DNA of 64,000 bases from Hypholoma sublateritium FD-334 SS-4 (GCA_000827495.1 KN817521.1:682001-746000), one strand, 5' to 3'. Counted from the stretch's first letter, positions 12,781 to 23,823 are shown. Numbers and translations: made by a program. The notes: a model not told the origin generated them from the letters alone.

Positions 12781-13439
12781 TGGTGCTGGGATCGCCCCGG
12801 TTTCTCCTCAATCAAGTATCTACGACTGCATACCTTTCCCTTGATACCCAGATGTCCATTTGCTATATCGGATAATAGTGTTTTGCTTGCAACATTTCAG
12901 TTTACGCTTTGCGATGAGACGGTCATCACTTGATCGAAAGTGGCTGCTGCGCCGTGCAACACCCGATGTATTGTACACACGGGCGGCCTCCTGAGTCCGT
13001 GGAAACCGTGTAGTATGTATGTGCCGTCCGAGTCGATATATTTACCGCTGCACGGCGAGATACGAAGTGAATGCGGTGCGCTGTACAATCTGATTTTGTC
13101 TGTGGCCTCTTTGTGCTGGCAGCCGCGAACATGCAGCGGGCACGAGGCGGGCGAGAGAAGATCTCGTCGCGTGAAGGCGTGTTGGGCGCTTTATATTTAC
13201 ATTTGCAGGGTGTGATGATAATAGGATCGGCTCTTTGCAGCCAGCGACTTGTTTTGATGGACAGCCAAGGACAACAACAAAGCCAGGCTCTGCTTGATCT
13301 CCTATATTTACATCCCGAGCCACCACCTCTCGCATCCCTCCTCCTATCGATTGTGCCAGCCGCCCCCCCAACACCCAACCGCGCCTGAATCCGCCCGCTG
13401 GCCACGCATATACCACACACCTCACGCCGCCACACACCC
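12781..13439. other. Intergenic region
   Basis: About 660 bp holds the 3' end of the BTB gene and the promoter of the next gene. No supported coding frame was found. The 13300-13435 stretch is CA/CC-rich, as seen just upstream of many basidiomycete starts. Confidence 0.45.
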
Positions 13440-15612
13440 ATGCCACCCGCGGGCGCCGCACACCCCTCGCCGTACAGCTCCCCGCGCGCGCGCCAGCGCA
13501 AGATCGACGTCGACGACGGACACACAGTCGAGGCCGACGACCAGAAGTCGACGAGGAGCCACGCCTCCGGGGCGCCGCGCGCGGCGGCGCCGGAGGCAGG
13601 GAAGGACGCCCTGCGGCGCGTGGCGGGGCACCGCGTGCGGCACGCGCGCTGCGCGCCGGACTTCCTCGCTGCGCTGGGCGCGCGCGGGGCGGTGCCGGAG
13701 AGCGTGCGGCGCGCGACGTCGAAGCAGTTCCGGATCGTCGGCGGGGGCGAGGCGCGCGCGTTCTTCGCGGGGTACATTGCGTGCGTAGTGCTCCACNTAC
13801 CGCCCGCGGGGCNGCTCACACACTTTTTGGTTGCGTCATAGGACCCACAGCGCGCCGCCCGCGCAGCANGCGGAGGCGCCGGAGCCGATTGTGTTCGCGG
13901 TCACTGCGTGGGAGGCGGGCAGCAAGTGCGTCGACTACTACATGACCTGGCGCGCGCACCCGGTACGCACTTCCCTTTAACCTGCGGGGCATTGGCTTAC
14001 ATCGGCGACCACGCACAGAGGGCCCATATGACTCCAGGTACGTGCCGCCGCGGGGCGAGACGCTCGTTCATCTCGTTGGCGGGCCCTGACCGCCCTGCAG
14101 AGCTCGAGAAGCAGATCGATCGGTTCGACACGGACTTTCGGCGCCTCGCGCGCGTGCTCGACCGGGAGTTCAAGCGCGTCTCGTGCGTGCCGCACTCCGC
14201 TCCCCTCCCGAGTATATGCGGTGCTGACCGGGTTGTATGCGCAGATCGACGAGGTCCAAGCCGTCGACGAGCCGCGCGCAGCACCTGCCCCCGGGCATTA
14301 CGGTATCGTCGCCTGACGACGCGGCGGGTAAACCTGGTACGCCTCGCCCGCGCCCTGCTTCATTCATTCATGTCGGCTGACAGAGATACCCTGCCTGCCT
14401 GCCTGCAGTCCAGACGCCCGACGCCGCGCTGCGCGACCCGCCCCCGTGAGCTGCGTTCCCTGGTGCCCGCTGCGTGCGCTGCTTACCCCGTTTCGCCTCG
14501 CAGGTCCGCGACGGACAGCGTGATGTCGCTGCCGCTCTTGAACATGGTGCGCGGGGTGCCGTTCAGCCACCGGGGTTCGTGGGGTTATCATGGCGTAACT
14601 TGCTCAGTGGCTAATCGTGTTTCGGCAGTGCCCCTGCGGGTGACCAACCCAGATAGGCTATCAATGTATGTTCGCGCGCTTCGGTCGTCGTTCGCTGCTC
14701 ATGTATATATTGCAGGTTGTCCGAAATCAGTGCGTGCGCTGCGCGACAGGTGGTATGGTGGCTTACCCCGTTCGCAGGTATAGTTCCGGGCGCCCAGCCC
14801 GAAGAGCCCAAGCAGGAGGAGGCTAAGAATACGCTCGCGGTCCCAGCGCCCGCGAAATCGTGCGTGGACCCACCTACTGCATTTTGGGCGATACTGATGA
14901 GGTTGGCAGCTCGAAGCACGACGACGCGGTCAAGCGGTCCTCGGCGAGCGTGCGCACGGCGGACACCAAGTCGAGCAGGTCGTCCCGATCGAGCAGGTCG
15001 AGCTCGCGTTCGGGACGGCGGGAGAGCGGGGAGCGGGCGGCGCGGCGGCGGCGCACGGACTCGTCGAAGGACGAGGAGCCGATCGAGTTCGTGATCTACC
15101 TGCTTGGGGACAAGCTGGACATGGACCCGAACTCGTGGCACGGGTGAGCAGGGTGCATGCTGTGGGGTTCGCTTTGCTGACTGTGATTTAGGCTGGAGCG
15201 GCAGACGTCGATCCGGAGCGTGCCCGCGGAGCGGCACTCGCCGTGGATCGGGCCGCTGGCGTCGCAGGAGACGCTGCACGGGGGGTACACGCCGACGGGG
15301 AGCACGTACGGGCGGACGCCGGCGGGGACGCCGGACGGGAGCAGCGACTCGGAGGGGTCGGACGGGGGCGGGCGGTGGAAGAGCGCGCCGGTGATCCCGA
15401 TGAAGCCGCTGATGGAGGCGATGGGGCTGATCCCGAGCACGAACTACTATGCGTCGCCGGTGATCCCGGGGGCGGCGGGGTACCGGCAGGCCGGGGGGAG
15501 CCCGGCGGCGGGGGCGGGGGCGTACCTGTATGAGGGGTCGCCGTACGTGGCTGCGTGGATGCCGCCGCTGCCGGCGGGGAGCCCGTATGGGAGCCCGTAC
15601 ACGCCGTTCTAA
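13440..15612 (+). CDS. Unknown protein encoded by 12 exons
   Basis: A consistent frame links 12 exons: 13440-13780, 13842-13962, 14019-14037, 14101-14182, 14245-14327, 14409-14445, 14504-14574, 14629-14665, 14716-14729, 14778-14859, 14910-15143 and 15192-15612. The product is 513 residues, and several exons are only 14-37 nt. The N-terminal third has an alpha/beta-looking segment (PIVFAVTAWEAGSKCVDYY) and a charged helix (ELEKQIDRFDTDFRRLARVL). A short hydrophobic motif (MSLPLLNMVRGVPFSH) follows. The centre is an SR-rich basic stretch (SSRSSRSSRSSSRSGRR) and the C-terminus is Gly/Pro/Tyr-rich. I do not recognise the family. Ambiguous bases at 13797, 13813 and 13869 touch intron 1 and exon 2, the last leaving one residue uncertain. 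Confidence 0.62.
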
Positions 15613-15715
15613 GTTATTTGCTGTCGGACCTACTTTACTAGCAGAATATTTGTATGTTATCACACGGTCGAATTCATAGTTGTATACAAGATATGGTACA
15701 GAGAGCAGCAGTTGA

Positions 15716-16421
15716 TCAGACGAGGGCCTCGCCGACGGTGAAGTGGACGTGGTCGCCCTCGCCGAGGGTGAGGCGGACGGGGAGGCGGGGGTCGATGCGG
15801 ACGGGGGCGCTGGAGCCGACGAAAAAGTCGCCGCGGGAGAAGTTGCGGGTGATGGCGGCGGCCTCCTCCTCGGTGAGGTTGCGGGGGCGCTTGTTGGGGC
15901 GGAAGGTGGAGGAGGAGGCGCCGGTGAAGGCGCCGTTGTAGTCGTAGAACTGCTGCGTGGCGAGCGGGGTGGTGCCGAGCGTCGCGTACACGGGCGGCGG
16001 CGCGAACTGGACGGCGGCGGCGGCAGCAGCAGCAGCGGCGGCCGAGGCGGCGGGGGTGCCGGCGGGGGCGACTGCGGGGGGTCAGCGGGGGCGGGGGGGC
16101 TGTGTGCGCACGGACCTGATGCGGAGTCGGGGGCGTCGGGGTCGGGGTAGGTGCAGGACGGGCCGAGGCCGCGCTTGAGGCAGGACTGGCAGGGGAGGAC
16201 CTCGCTGCAGCGGGTCTTGCCCGTGTGACAGGCGATGCAGGCGCGGCGCACGGACGGGGCCTTGGCTGCGGGGGAGGGTGAGCGGGGCAACCGGGACACA
16301 GGGGCGACGCACGCTTGCGGCCCGACTCGGGCGTCTGTGCGTCGGGCGCCGGGCCCATTTGCTGCTGGTCGAGGGCGGCGGGCTGATCCTGCGCCGGTTC
16401 GTCAGTGGGCATCGCCGACAT
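15716..16421 (-). CDS. Zn2Cys6 binuclear cluster transcription factor, short
   Basis: Three exons (16421-16313, 16265-16116, 16071-15716) give 204 residues. The Zn2Cys6 DNA-binding cluster near residues 45-73 has spacing C-x2-C-x6-C-x5-C-x2-C-x8-C (starting RRACIACHTGKTRC), with the basic residues expected before and inside the first loop. An Ala-rich run and FAPPPVYATLGTTPLATQQF follow. The C-terminus holds an acidic/hydrophobic segment (LTEEEAAAITRNFSRGDFFV) and ends in a beta-like LTLGEGDHVHFTVGEALV. It lacks the fungal middle homology region, so it is far shorter than typical members. It diverges from the bHLH gene at 16549 with about 127 bp between starts, so the two regulators probably share a promoter. 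Confidence 0.85.
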
Positions 16422-16548
16422 TTCTGCTGATAATCGCGGGCAAACAACGGGCGCGGGGAGGGCTGGCGGCTCACCCCGGGAGTCACACCGTCACGCACAC
16501 CGGCTACTCAGCGACCCGGGCGCCCGCCGCTCCTTGCCCCGCGCACCC
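16422..16548. promoter_or_regulatory. Shared divergent promoter of two transcription factor genes
   Basis: Only 127 bp separate the ATG of the Zn2Cys6 gene (minus) and that of the bHLH gene (plus), so one short GC-rich interval must hold both promoters. No TATA box is evident. Confidence 0.5.
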
Positions 16549-17199
16549 ATGTCGCTCCAGCCCCCCGTCCCGTTCGCCGACTTCGAGTTCACCTTCGACC
16601 CGTCGCTGTCCAGTCTCTTCCCCGCCCCGCCGCCGCTGCCCCCGTCCGCCGATCTCTTCTCGCCCGACGAGACCACCGACCTGCTCGGCTTCCTCGACAA
16701 CTTTGGCGATCTCGGCTGGGACCTCGCGGCCGACCCGTACGAGCACATCTCGCCGCCCGCCCCGTACGCCAACCCCCACATCGCCCCCGCCCCGCCGCGC
16801 GTCCGATCCACCCGCGGCGCCGCCCGCCCGCGCAGCGCGACGTCCGAGTCGTCCGCGGCGACCACCCCCACCGCCGCCCGCCCCAAGACGCTCCTTTCCA
16901 CCCCGCAGAAGCGCCTCAACCACATCATGTCCGAGCAGAAGCGCCGCAACGCCATCCGCGACGGCTACGCGCAGCTCATCGCGCTCATGGCCCCCGCGGG
17001 CTCCGCCCCCGGCCTCGGCATGCCCACCCGCGGGCGGCCCAAGGGCAGCGGCACCCGCGGCAAGGGCCAGTCCAAGGGCAAGAGCGGCGTCCTCTTCCGC
17101 GCCGTCGAGTACTGCCGCTGGCTCCACGAGGGCCGCGACGCGCTGCTCGCAGAGGTCCAGCGCGTCGAGGCCGCCGCCGCCGCCCTGCGCCACGCGTGA
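16549..17199 (+). CDS. Basic helix-loop-helix transcription factor with extended loop
   Basis: A single exon encodes 216 residues. The N-terminal half is acidic and Pro-rich (FEFTFDPSLSSLFPAPPPLP, then DETTDLLGFLDNFGDL), which looks like an activation region. The basic region and helix 1 lie at about 121-150 (NHIMSEQKRRNAIRDGYAQL): the HxxxExxRR-type E-box contact pattern is present as H..SEQKRR. The loop is about 34 residues and Gly/Lys/Arg-rich, including RGRPKGSG, which resembles an AT-hook. Helix 2 resumes at GVLFRAVEYCRWLHEGR and runs into a short heptad-like tail. The start at 16549 was chosen because it is the first ATG giving the acidic N-terminus; an in-frame upstream ATG at 16405 lies inside the neighbouring gene's first exon and is less likely. 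Confidence 0.88.
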   Translation: MSLQPPVPFADFEFTFDPSLSSLFPAPPPLPPSADLFSPDETTDLLGFLDNFGDLGWDLAADPYEHISPPAPYANPHIAPAPPRVRSTRGAARPRSATSESSAATTPTAARPKTLLSTPQKRLNHIMSEQKRRNAIRDGYAQLIALMAPAGSAPGLGMPTRGRPKGSGTRGKGQSKGKSGVLFRAVEYCRWLHEGRDALLAEVQRVEAAAAALRHA

Positions 17200-18734
17200 G
17201 CCCCCCGCGCGTGCAGCTCCCACATCCACATGGACACCCACCCAAAAGTAGCCGCTATGATTGTACCACCAGACGCGCCGCGCGCTAATGACCCGCATCA
17301 CCTGACCCACCGCGAATAACACATGCTTCCCGCCTCCCCCGCCGTCCCCTCCTCCCCGCGTTCATGGACGCCCGCCCCCGCTGCACTGCGCGACATCCTA
17401 CTCGCACTGCAAGTAGTGCCCTTGCCCGTGGCGCTGATTAACGCCGATCGCCGGCGTGCTGCGCTGGTCCGATGATCGGTGCACAAGGAAATTGACGTCT
17501 CGCTTGACTACATACCGCACCCGCACGGAGATCGCCAGCAGGTGGATTGCTCCCAGTGCACCGCACCCGCTGGACGGCGGCCGGGGCGTGGCACCTCGAC
17601 GCCGACTCGACAGAGGCGCGCCGCGGTGCGCGACGTCGAGGGGCCGCTGAGTGCGTCGTGGGGGGTTTTCCGGGCAGAGCGCGCGGCGTGCGAGATCGCG
17701 ACCGCGGCGCCCGCGGGGGCGGAAGCTGGGGGAGGCCTGCGTGTGTGCGTGGTGTGTTCATTAATCAATGCGTATGTAATATGACGAGCCGCTGTGACGA
17801 ACGAACGCTGAAAATAATCGATGAATCTCTACGCCATAAAATCAACCGTACGAACGAGCGTCAACGCCTCGCTGCACGCCGGGGTGAGCTGGGATCGCAC
17901 AGCTGGGGTATGCATCTATGCATGCACTGAATCTGCACAGGGGCATCGATGCGGGGCGCCGCGCGCGCGCCTGATCGGCTCGTTGATCCGCTTCGCCACG
18001 TTGTCGCGTGCGCATCAATTCCCGCGCCGCACGGGTCATGTCACGCTCGTCCGGCCGCCGAACGCGACGGCCCACGCGGCTCCGAGCCTGCCCGTCGTCC
18101 CCTCCTGCGTGGCCGGCAAGCCCGGGCGAGGCGGCGGCCAGGCTCGCTTAAGTGTGCCTGCACGTTGCCCGGTCGCGTGTCTCCTCTAGTGCGCCGCGGT
18201 CTCAGCTTCATTCGCGGATTGCTTGGTGAACTCGACGGACGTGTACTTTCGACTTGGTGTCACCCACCCGCTGGCGACGTTTGCGCGAGGCACTTCCTCT
18301 GCGCAACTGCACCGTCGGCTCGGGCTCGTCCTCGTCTTTGTTTGCTACCAGGAACTCTCCATCGCGTCCCCTGCCGGACTTCTGGCTCAGGGCTCGAATA
18401 CGAGGCAAAGGGCAATGGGCCAGACTGCACAACGTCGTCATTCGGGGTGTACAGGACGCGGGAAGCATATCATCAACGACAAGTCGGGGGGCCTCCCTCC
18501 AACCTCCCTCACGCGACGGACTGTCCTGACTCTTTACGCCCTTGCACCAGGAGACCGACGTCGTTGGAGGGCGCGGCGCCACCTCGTATTGAACTAATCC
18601 GACTGCGGTGACAAATGCGACCGCGATGGGATATGTAATCAAGGTGGCGCAAAAATACGGGGGGACGGAGAAGAATCAAAGACAGCCAGGACCAAGCTAG
18701 GCCTTACGGGCACAGAAATCTGAGGGGACGTCGG
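17200..18734. other. Gene-poor region at the edge of the accessory block
   Basis: About 1.5 kb shows only short shadow frames. Around 18515-18600 a stretch resembles both 23640-23700 (shared CACCAGGAGACC context) and 20581-20640 (GCGACCGCGATGGGATATGTA versus GCGACTGCGAGGGCATATGTA). It therefore looks like decayed duplicated sequence. No complete gene is supported. Confidence 0.4.
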
Positions 18735-18887
18735 AACGGACATTCGTGAGCACGGCGGAATATGCGCGTTGTTTCGACGATGTACAGGACGAGCTACGCT
18801 ACGATATCTACTCTGCATGTGGCTACACCGTCTGGCCGTACTATTGCTAACACTGGCGGACTGGCAAAATACTTGGGATCTCGTTTA

Positions 18888-19411
18888 TCAAAGGGGCGAG
18901 CAGCTGAAGGAGCTCGTGAGGTCGTTGAAATCAACGCGAGCTGCGCTCGTTCCTGGGACAGAGAAGAAGTCCCAGGTGCCGGCTGTGAGGACGACGTCGT
19001 CGCCGCCTCCCTGCTGAGAGATGCAGCCAAAGCTTCTACACTCCTCGTCAACAACAATGTGAGGAGAACTTATTCGCACGAGCTTACTCAAAGAATGTGC
19101 ACACAAGGCCGCCGGGTATGACTGCGTTCGAGATCTCCTTGTTGAGGAATACGAGGCCGCCGTTGAGGTCGTTGCAGTCGTCCGAGCCGACGGGAATGCT
19201 CACACAGCCCACTCCAACGGAGCCGGTGCATACTTCCACATTGACGGAGGCATCCTGTTTTCCAGTCATTGTCAGCGTTCGTACTCCAGCACTCTTAGCG
19301 AGATGCGCGCACTGTGCCTCTGGCCTTGATAACGGCCGCGGAGCTGACTGTCTGAGCGAAGCAGAGCATGGCGAGGGCCGAAACGAGGTAAGTGCTGGAG
19401 AGCTTGAACAT
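18888..19411 (-). CDS. Small secreted six-cysteine protein, copy A
   Basis: Three exons (19411-19313, 19254-19088, 19035-18888) give 137 residues. An N-terminal signal peptide (MFKLSSTYLVSALAMLCFAQ...) is followed by AVIKARGT and a mature domain of about 105 residues. Six cysteines sit in VEVC, GVGC, DDC, LVC, FGC and FSC contexts, consistent with three disulfides. Conserved words are LVFLNKEIS, FGCISQQGGGDD, TAGTWDFFSVPGTS and VDFNDLTSSFSC. Exon 2 is exactly 167 nt in all four copies. I know no function for this family; secretion is inferred from the signal peptide. The third exon start (TGTAG|AAGC) was chosen because it keeps the FGC frame in all copies. Its TATA box lies 84 nt upstream of the ATG. 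Confidence 0.8.
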
Positions 19412-19493
19412 GTTGAGTGTTTTCTGGAAGCTGCTGGTAGAGACTTGAGCTTGAGTGGGCTGTGGGGATCCTCTTACCTCAACATGCCCTGCG

Positions 19494-19500
19494 TTTTATA
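19494..19500 (-). promoter_or_regulatory. TATA box of secreted-protein copy A
   Basis: TATAAAA on the minus strand lies 84 nt upstream of the copy A ATG, just before the conserved GCAGGGCATG word. The same arrangement recurs at copies B and D. Confidence 0.65.
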
Positions 19501-20903
19501 CCTGTAAGGCATACCGAAAAAAAATCAATTTCAGTCTACCTCGTACTGTATTATTCTCTCTATATGCTCATGAGAATAAATGGCCTAAAACCATCCTCGG
19601 ATCTTCCAGGCGGTACTTCGAACGCTCGAATTTGGGCACATATACATAAAATCGTATCTTGTGAACATGTTGCACCGCGCGGCCACTGTCAAACCCAGCG
19701 CTAAGCATTGGAATAGGAATTCTTCAACTCGACATCAAAACATATTCCTGTGACAGCTATCAGATTTGATACGGAAGAGGAAGGATCCATTACAGACCGC
19801 TTGCCAATAACACACGCACAAGAAAAATCTGAGTCCCACACTGGTGAGAGTTAGAAACGTACCCTCGACCTTCAAAGGGTCATGAGAAATACAATGGGAA
19901 GGTATTTGACATTTTAATCAGCCATTGCGCTTCTCCATTGATTGATATCGGTTGGATATTGCGACATGCACGGAATGAGAATGTCAGGACTCAAAGCAAG
20001 GAGAGCGGCAACACGCAGTATTGCCACTATAACGCTGAGTCCTGACCTGGACCCGGCCCTCACATTTGACTCAGAATTAAGATATTTCGACTGTTTTGTA
20101 CAGAGCTGGTTGTTCCTGCGACGCTTCAAAAGGCCATCCAGCTTCCAAAACTACACGGTGCCAGTGTACGTAAATAGCACCAGCGTCTAAAGAAGCGCTC
20201 GTTGCTTCGGTCATCCGGAACATTGCACGGACAAAAGCAAGTTCACATCTGTTCACATTACCCGATGGGAACTTCGACTGTCTCTCATTGGATACCCACT
20301 CGCACATCTCCGATGGAGCGAGAACACTGCGCAGGAATTTGATGCAACAGCCATATCCAGGAGTCGACGATCCAGCGGTGGCCATTCTTCTTTTATTGAA
20401 CAAGCGCCGCCCCTGGCTTTTTTAAAAATAGCTAAACAGTCATACATTGAAGCCACGTACGTTATTTGAGTGGACTCCTGCTAGAGGACCTTAAGGAATG
20501 CACGTGGAATCTTAGCTTACTGTGATAGCGCAGACTCCCAGTCATTAATGTGCTGATCTACGGCACTGGACCTGTACTCTGAGGGTGATGATGCGACTGC
20601 GAGGGCATATGTATTCGAGGTGGCAGAAAAATACTGGGGACAACGCAGCCGCAGTCACGTCGCATGAGCTACTCGATTTGGGCTCGATCAGAGATAAATG
20701 CTACCGGTCAGGCAATCCGAGCGAACTTTGGGACGGACATTCGTGAGCACGGCGAGATATGCACGTTGTTTCGACAATGTACAGGATGAGCTACGCTGCG
20801 ATATCTACTCTGCATGTGGCTACGCTGACCGTACTACTACTTAATATTGATGGACTGTCAAAAGAATTTGGGGTGACTGGGAAAAGAATTAGGACCCTGT
20901 TTA

Positions 20904-21426
20904 TTAAAGGGGCGAGCAGCTGAAGGAGCTCGTCAGGTCGTTGAAATCAACGCTAGCTGAACTAGTTCCCGGGACCTCGAAGAAGTCCCAGGTACCGGCT
21001 GTGAGGACGACATCGTCCCCTCCGCCCTGCTGAGAGATGCAGCCGAAGCTTCTGCATTCCTTGTTAACAACAATGCATATAGAACTTGTTCGACTGAACT
21101 TACTCGAAGAATGTGCAGACAAGCCCACCGGGGATGACCGCGGACGTGATTTCTTTGTTGAGGAATACGAGGCCGCCGTCGAGATCGTTGCAGTCGTCCG
21201 AGCCGACGGGAATGCTCACACAGCCAGTGCCAACGGGGCCGGTGCATACCTCCACATTGACCGAGGCATCCTATTTTATAGTAGTGTTAGCTTCTGTACT
21301 CAAGTACCCATAGCGAGATGGGCTTACGGTGCCTCTGGCCTTGATAACAGCTGCGCAGCTAACTGTCTGAGCGAGGCAGAGCATGGCCAAGGCTGAAACA
21401 ATGTAAGTGCTGGAGAGCTTGAACAT
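20904..21426 (-). CDS. Small secreted six-cysteine protein, copy B
   Basis: Exons 21426-21328, 21270-21104 and 21051-20904 give 137 residues with the same intron phases as copy A. The signal peptide is MFKLSSTYIVSALAMLCLAQ, and the mature part begins near DASVNVEVCTGPVGTGC. All six cysteines are kept. It differs from copy A mainly in the segment before the third cysteine and in WDFFEVPGTSSASV. Exons and the FGCISQQGGG word are nearly unchanged, whereas introns have diverged, which suggests the protein is still under selection. Confidence 0.8.
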
Positions 21427-21507
21427 GTTGATTGTTTTCTGGGAACTTGTGGTAGAGACTTGAGCTTGGGAGCGCTGTGAGGATCCTCTTGCCCAACATG
21501 ACCTGTA

Positions 21508-21514
21508 TTTTATA
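21508..21514 (-). promoter_or_regulatory. TATA box of secreted-protein copy B
   Basis: TATAAAA on the minus strand, 82 nt upstream of the copy B ATG, in the same flanking context as copy A. Confidence 0.65.
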
Positions 21515-22850
21515 TCTGTAAAACTTGAATCATACTGAATAAAAAAAATTAAATTCATTAGCTCTCGTACTGCAGTATTCTCAAGGATCAGTACTCTATG
21601 AATAGATGGTCTAAAAGTAACCTCGGACCTTCCAGGAACAGCACCGAACGTTCGTTTTTCGGCACATATACATAAAATCGTGTCTCATGAACATGTTGCA
21701 CCTCGCGGCCACTGTCAAAACTAGCGCTCAGGATTGAAACAGCAATAGATCAACTATAGCATCAAAACATATCTTCCGAAGACCCAAATTTAATAGGGAA
21801 GAAAGGATCTCTTAGAGACAGCTTGCCAATAACTCACTCACAAGAAAGATATGTATGAGGTTCTCACTTAGAATTAGAACGTAAGTGCAAGTACCCTCAG
21901 CTTAGTTAAATATTACATGCGAAATATAGTATCAAGATATTTTACGTATTCATAAGTCATTGCGCTTCTCCATGATTGATCGATACCGCGACTTTCACGC
22001 AGTGAGAATATCAAAGTACAAGTATAACACTCGCCTATACCTGGCCCTACCATTTGAGTCGGAATTTATGATATTCTGACTGTTCTATACTCAGTCGGCT
22101 ATTTTTTAAATGCTTCGAAAGGCCAGCGATCCACCGAAAGTACACGGTATAAAATAGCACCAGCGCCTAAAGAAGCGCTCATTGCTTTGGTCATCCGGAA
22201 CATTGCGCGGACAAAAGCAAGCTCAGAATAGCCCATTACCCACTGACAGCCCACCGATGCAACCCGTGACGTTCTCTCATTGAATACCTCCTCGGGCATT
22301 TCCGATGGAACGAGAACACTGCGCATGAATTTGATATTGGCAACTCTTCTTTCACTGAACAAGCGCCCACCCTGGCTTTTTGAAAGAATAACTGAACGGT
22401 CATTCATCGAGGCCACGTACATTAAGTATTTGAGTAAACCAGAGTAAGCTCATTCTTGAGGTCTTTAATGAATGCATGTGCACCGTATGATACTAGTAGT
22501 GTATTACTAAATGCAGAATATTGAACTACAATTGGCAACTACTTGCAGACTCCAATCTATTAATAGATCCAGTGGACGGAACTGATGACTCAGGGCCGAC
22601 ATTCGCAGATCTGCTGATACTTCGATTCTTATAATATCATTGGACAAGACGCGCATATTGTTCAGTCTTCTCATTGCGTGAAAGTCGTGGTATCATCTAT
22701 GCAAAAACACGCCTTAATGTGATAATAATGCGGCAAGATGAACACGTTTCTAAAAGGCTACACTCACGATGCCTTCTGTATGCTCCGAGTCTTCGCCCAT
22801 CATCCTCGCCTGACTTCAGCATCCTCCACTTTATATCCCATACCGCAACC

Positions 22851-23398
22851 ATGTTCAAGTTGTCCAGAGCGTATGCCCTCATCTCAATGGCTGTCTCCAC
22901 ACTGTCCGCAAACACCTCACCAGCAATGAAATATGCTGCTATTGAGGCCGGAGGAGCAGTAAGTTTCTCACTTTCTGTATTCATACAAGAACCATTTAAC
23001 ATCAAATATAAGAACGCCTCCGTCAAAGTCGATATATGCACGGGAGACATCGGCACAGGCTGCGCAAATATACCCATTGACTCGGGCAGCTGTATCAATC
23101 TCGACGGTGGTCTCGTGTTCTTCAACAAGGAGATCTCGACGGCGATCATCCCCTATGGGACTCAGTGCACATTTTTCGAGTAAGCTCCAGCTGATTTGTG
23201 CCAATGTGCGCCGTAGTAGCTGAACAGAGGGACAGAGACTTCGGGTGTTTCTCCGAGCAGGGAGCAGCCGATTCTGTTTCTCTCGCTGGTGGCACATGGA
23301 ACTTCTCTCATGTACCGGGAGCAGCAGAGATAACAGTCGATTTCAATGACCTAACGAGCTCTTTTAACTGCTCCCAAATTCTACTGCCTCAAAACTAG
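22851..23398 (+). CDS. Small secreted six-cysteine protein, inverted divergent copy C
   Basis: Exons 22851-22958, 23013-23179 and 23236-23398 give 145 residues. This copy runs opposite to A, B and D and is the most diverged. The signal peptide (MFKLSRAYALISMAVSTLSA) is kept, the mature part starts NASVKVDICTGDIGTGC, and FNKEIS, FGCFSEQ, GTWNFSHVPG and VDFNDLTSSFNC align with the other copies. All six cysteines are present. Exon 2 is again 167 nt and intron positions match, so it is a true paralogue. It has a longer C-terminus (SQILLPQN). An upstream alternative acceptor at 23229/23230 would insert two residues (DR); the one used aligns with the paralogues. Confidence 0.78.
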
Positions 23399-23525
23399 TA
23401 TTCATTTCCAAGCAGACTGTTTGAATTCCTTCAGCAGAAGTTGATTGAAATATTGTGCCTTTGAAAATTCTTCATCCGAGCCTTATTATGGCAACACCCC
23501 ATGCTATGTACAATCTATGTGAAAT

Positions 23526-23603
23526 CATACCGCTCATTAGCAGAAGCCAGCGTAATAGATGGCAATGTGCACTTCACCCATGAGCTAAACATCATGCAGA
23601 GGT
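23526..23603. repeat. Direct repeat, left copy, flanking the hydrolase gene
   Basis: About 78 bp starting CATACCGCTCATTAGCAGAA match 24816-24893 (CATACCGCTCGTTAGCAGAG) at roughly four of five positions by eye, in the same orientation. The pair brackets the alpha/beta hydrolase gene. Confidence 0.7.
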
Positions 23604-23639
23604 TATTTGTAGGCAGACTCCCCACACGCGAGGCACTGC

Positions 23640-23823
23640 TCTGTCTACTCCCTTACACCAGGAGACCTGGGAAATTGGCCTGCTCATTACCGTCTTTTCG
23701 TTTCGGGGCACATCGTCGGCATTGAAAGCGCCGCTGTGCGTCCCCGTAACGCTTTGCACATCTGTGTTGTCGGCACCACGCGGTGTACTACACCCCATAG
23801 CGCGCGCACAGCCTTCACCGCGA
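23640..23823 (+). pseudogene. Decayed fragment of the GTPase-like/kinase fusion gene
   Basis: The stretch shares CCAGGAGACCT, then CGTCTTTTCGTTTCGGGGC[AC]A and CATCTGTGTTGTCGG with the fusion gene at 32400-32650, in the same order. It has internal losses and no continuous frame. It runs directly into the first exon of the hydrolase gene at 23824, whose DNA matches 33067-33125 of the same fusion gene. So this is the remains of a fusion-gene copy interrupted by the hydrolase sequence. Confidence 0.62.

Larger units (their letters stand above)
18735..20460. repeat. Duplicated unit A of the secreted-protein array
   Basis: Compared by eye with 20730-22440, this unit shares the same order. It has a 3' flank (GACATTCGTGAGCACGGC..., then TACAGGA[CT]GAGCTACGCT), the secreted-protein gene, and a 5' flank (ACATATACATAAAATCGT near 19637). 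A distal block follows, including TTCGGTCATCCGGAACATTG near 20204. The second unit carries the same words in the same order about 2 kb on, so the whole segment was duplicated head to tail. Confidence 0.75.
20730..22440. repeat. Duplicated unit B of the secreted-protein array
   Basis: This second head-to-tail copy of the 18735-20460 unit shares the 3' flank (ATTCGTGAGCACGGCGAGAT), gene, TATA region, ATACATAAAATCGT block (near 21670) and distal block (GGTCATCCGGAACATTGCGC near 22190). It has diverged by point changes and small indels; the distal block lacks a segment present in unit A. Confidence 0.75.

Noticed and set aside
16504..17322. Minus-strand frame of 272 codons opposite the bHLH gene
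   Set aside because: It is a Gly/Ala/Arg-rich shadow; the plus strand has an unmistakable bHLH domain.
20077..20403. Minus-strand frame conserved between array units (FVRAMFRMTEA)
   Set aside because: The similarity is explained by duplication of the whole unit; the reading frame breaks in the third copy near 24930 and no splice or start is conserved.
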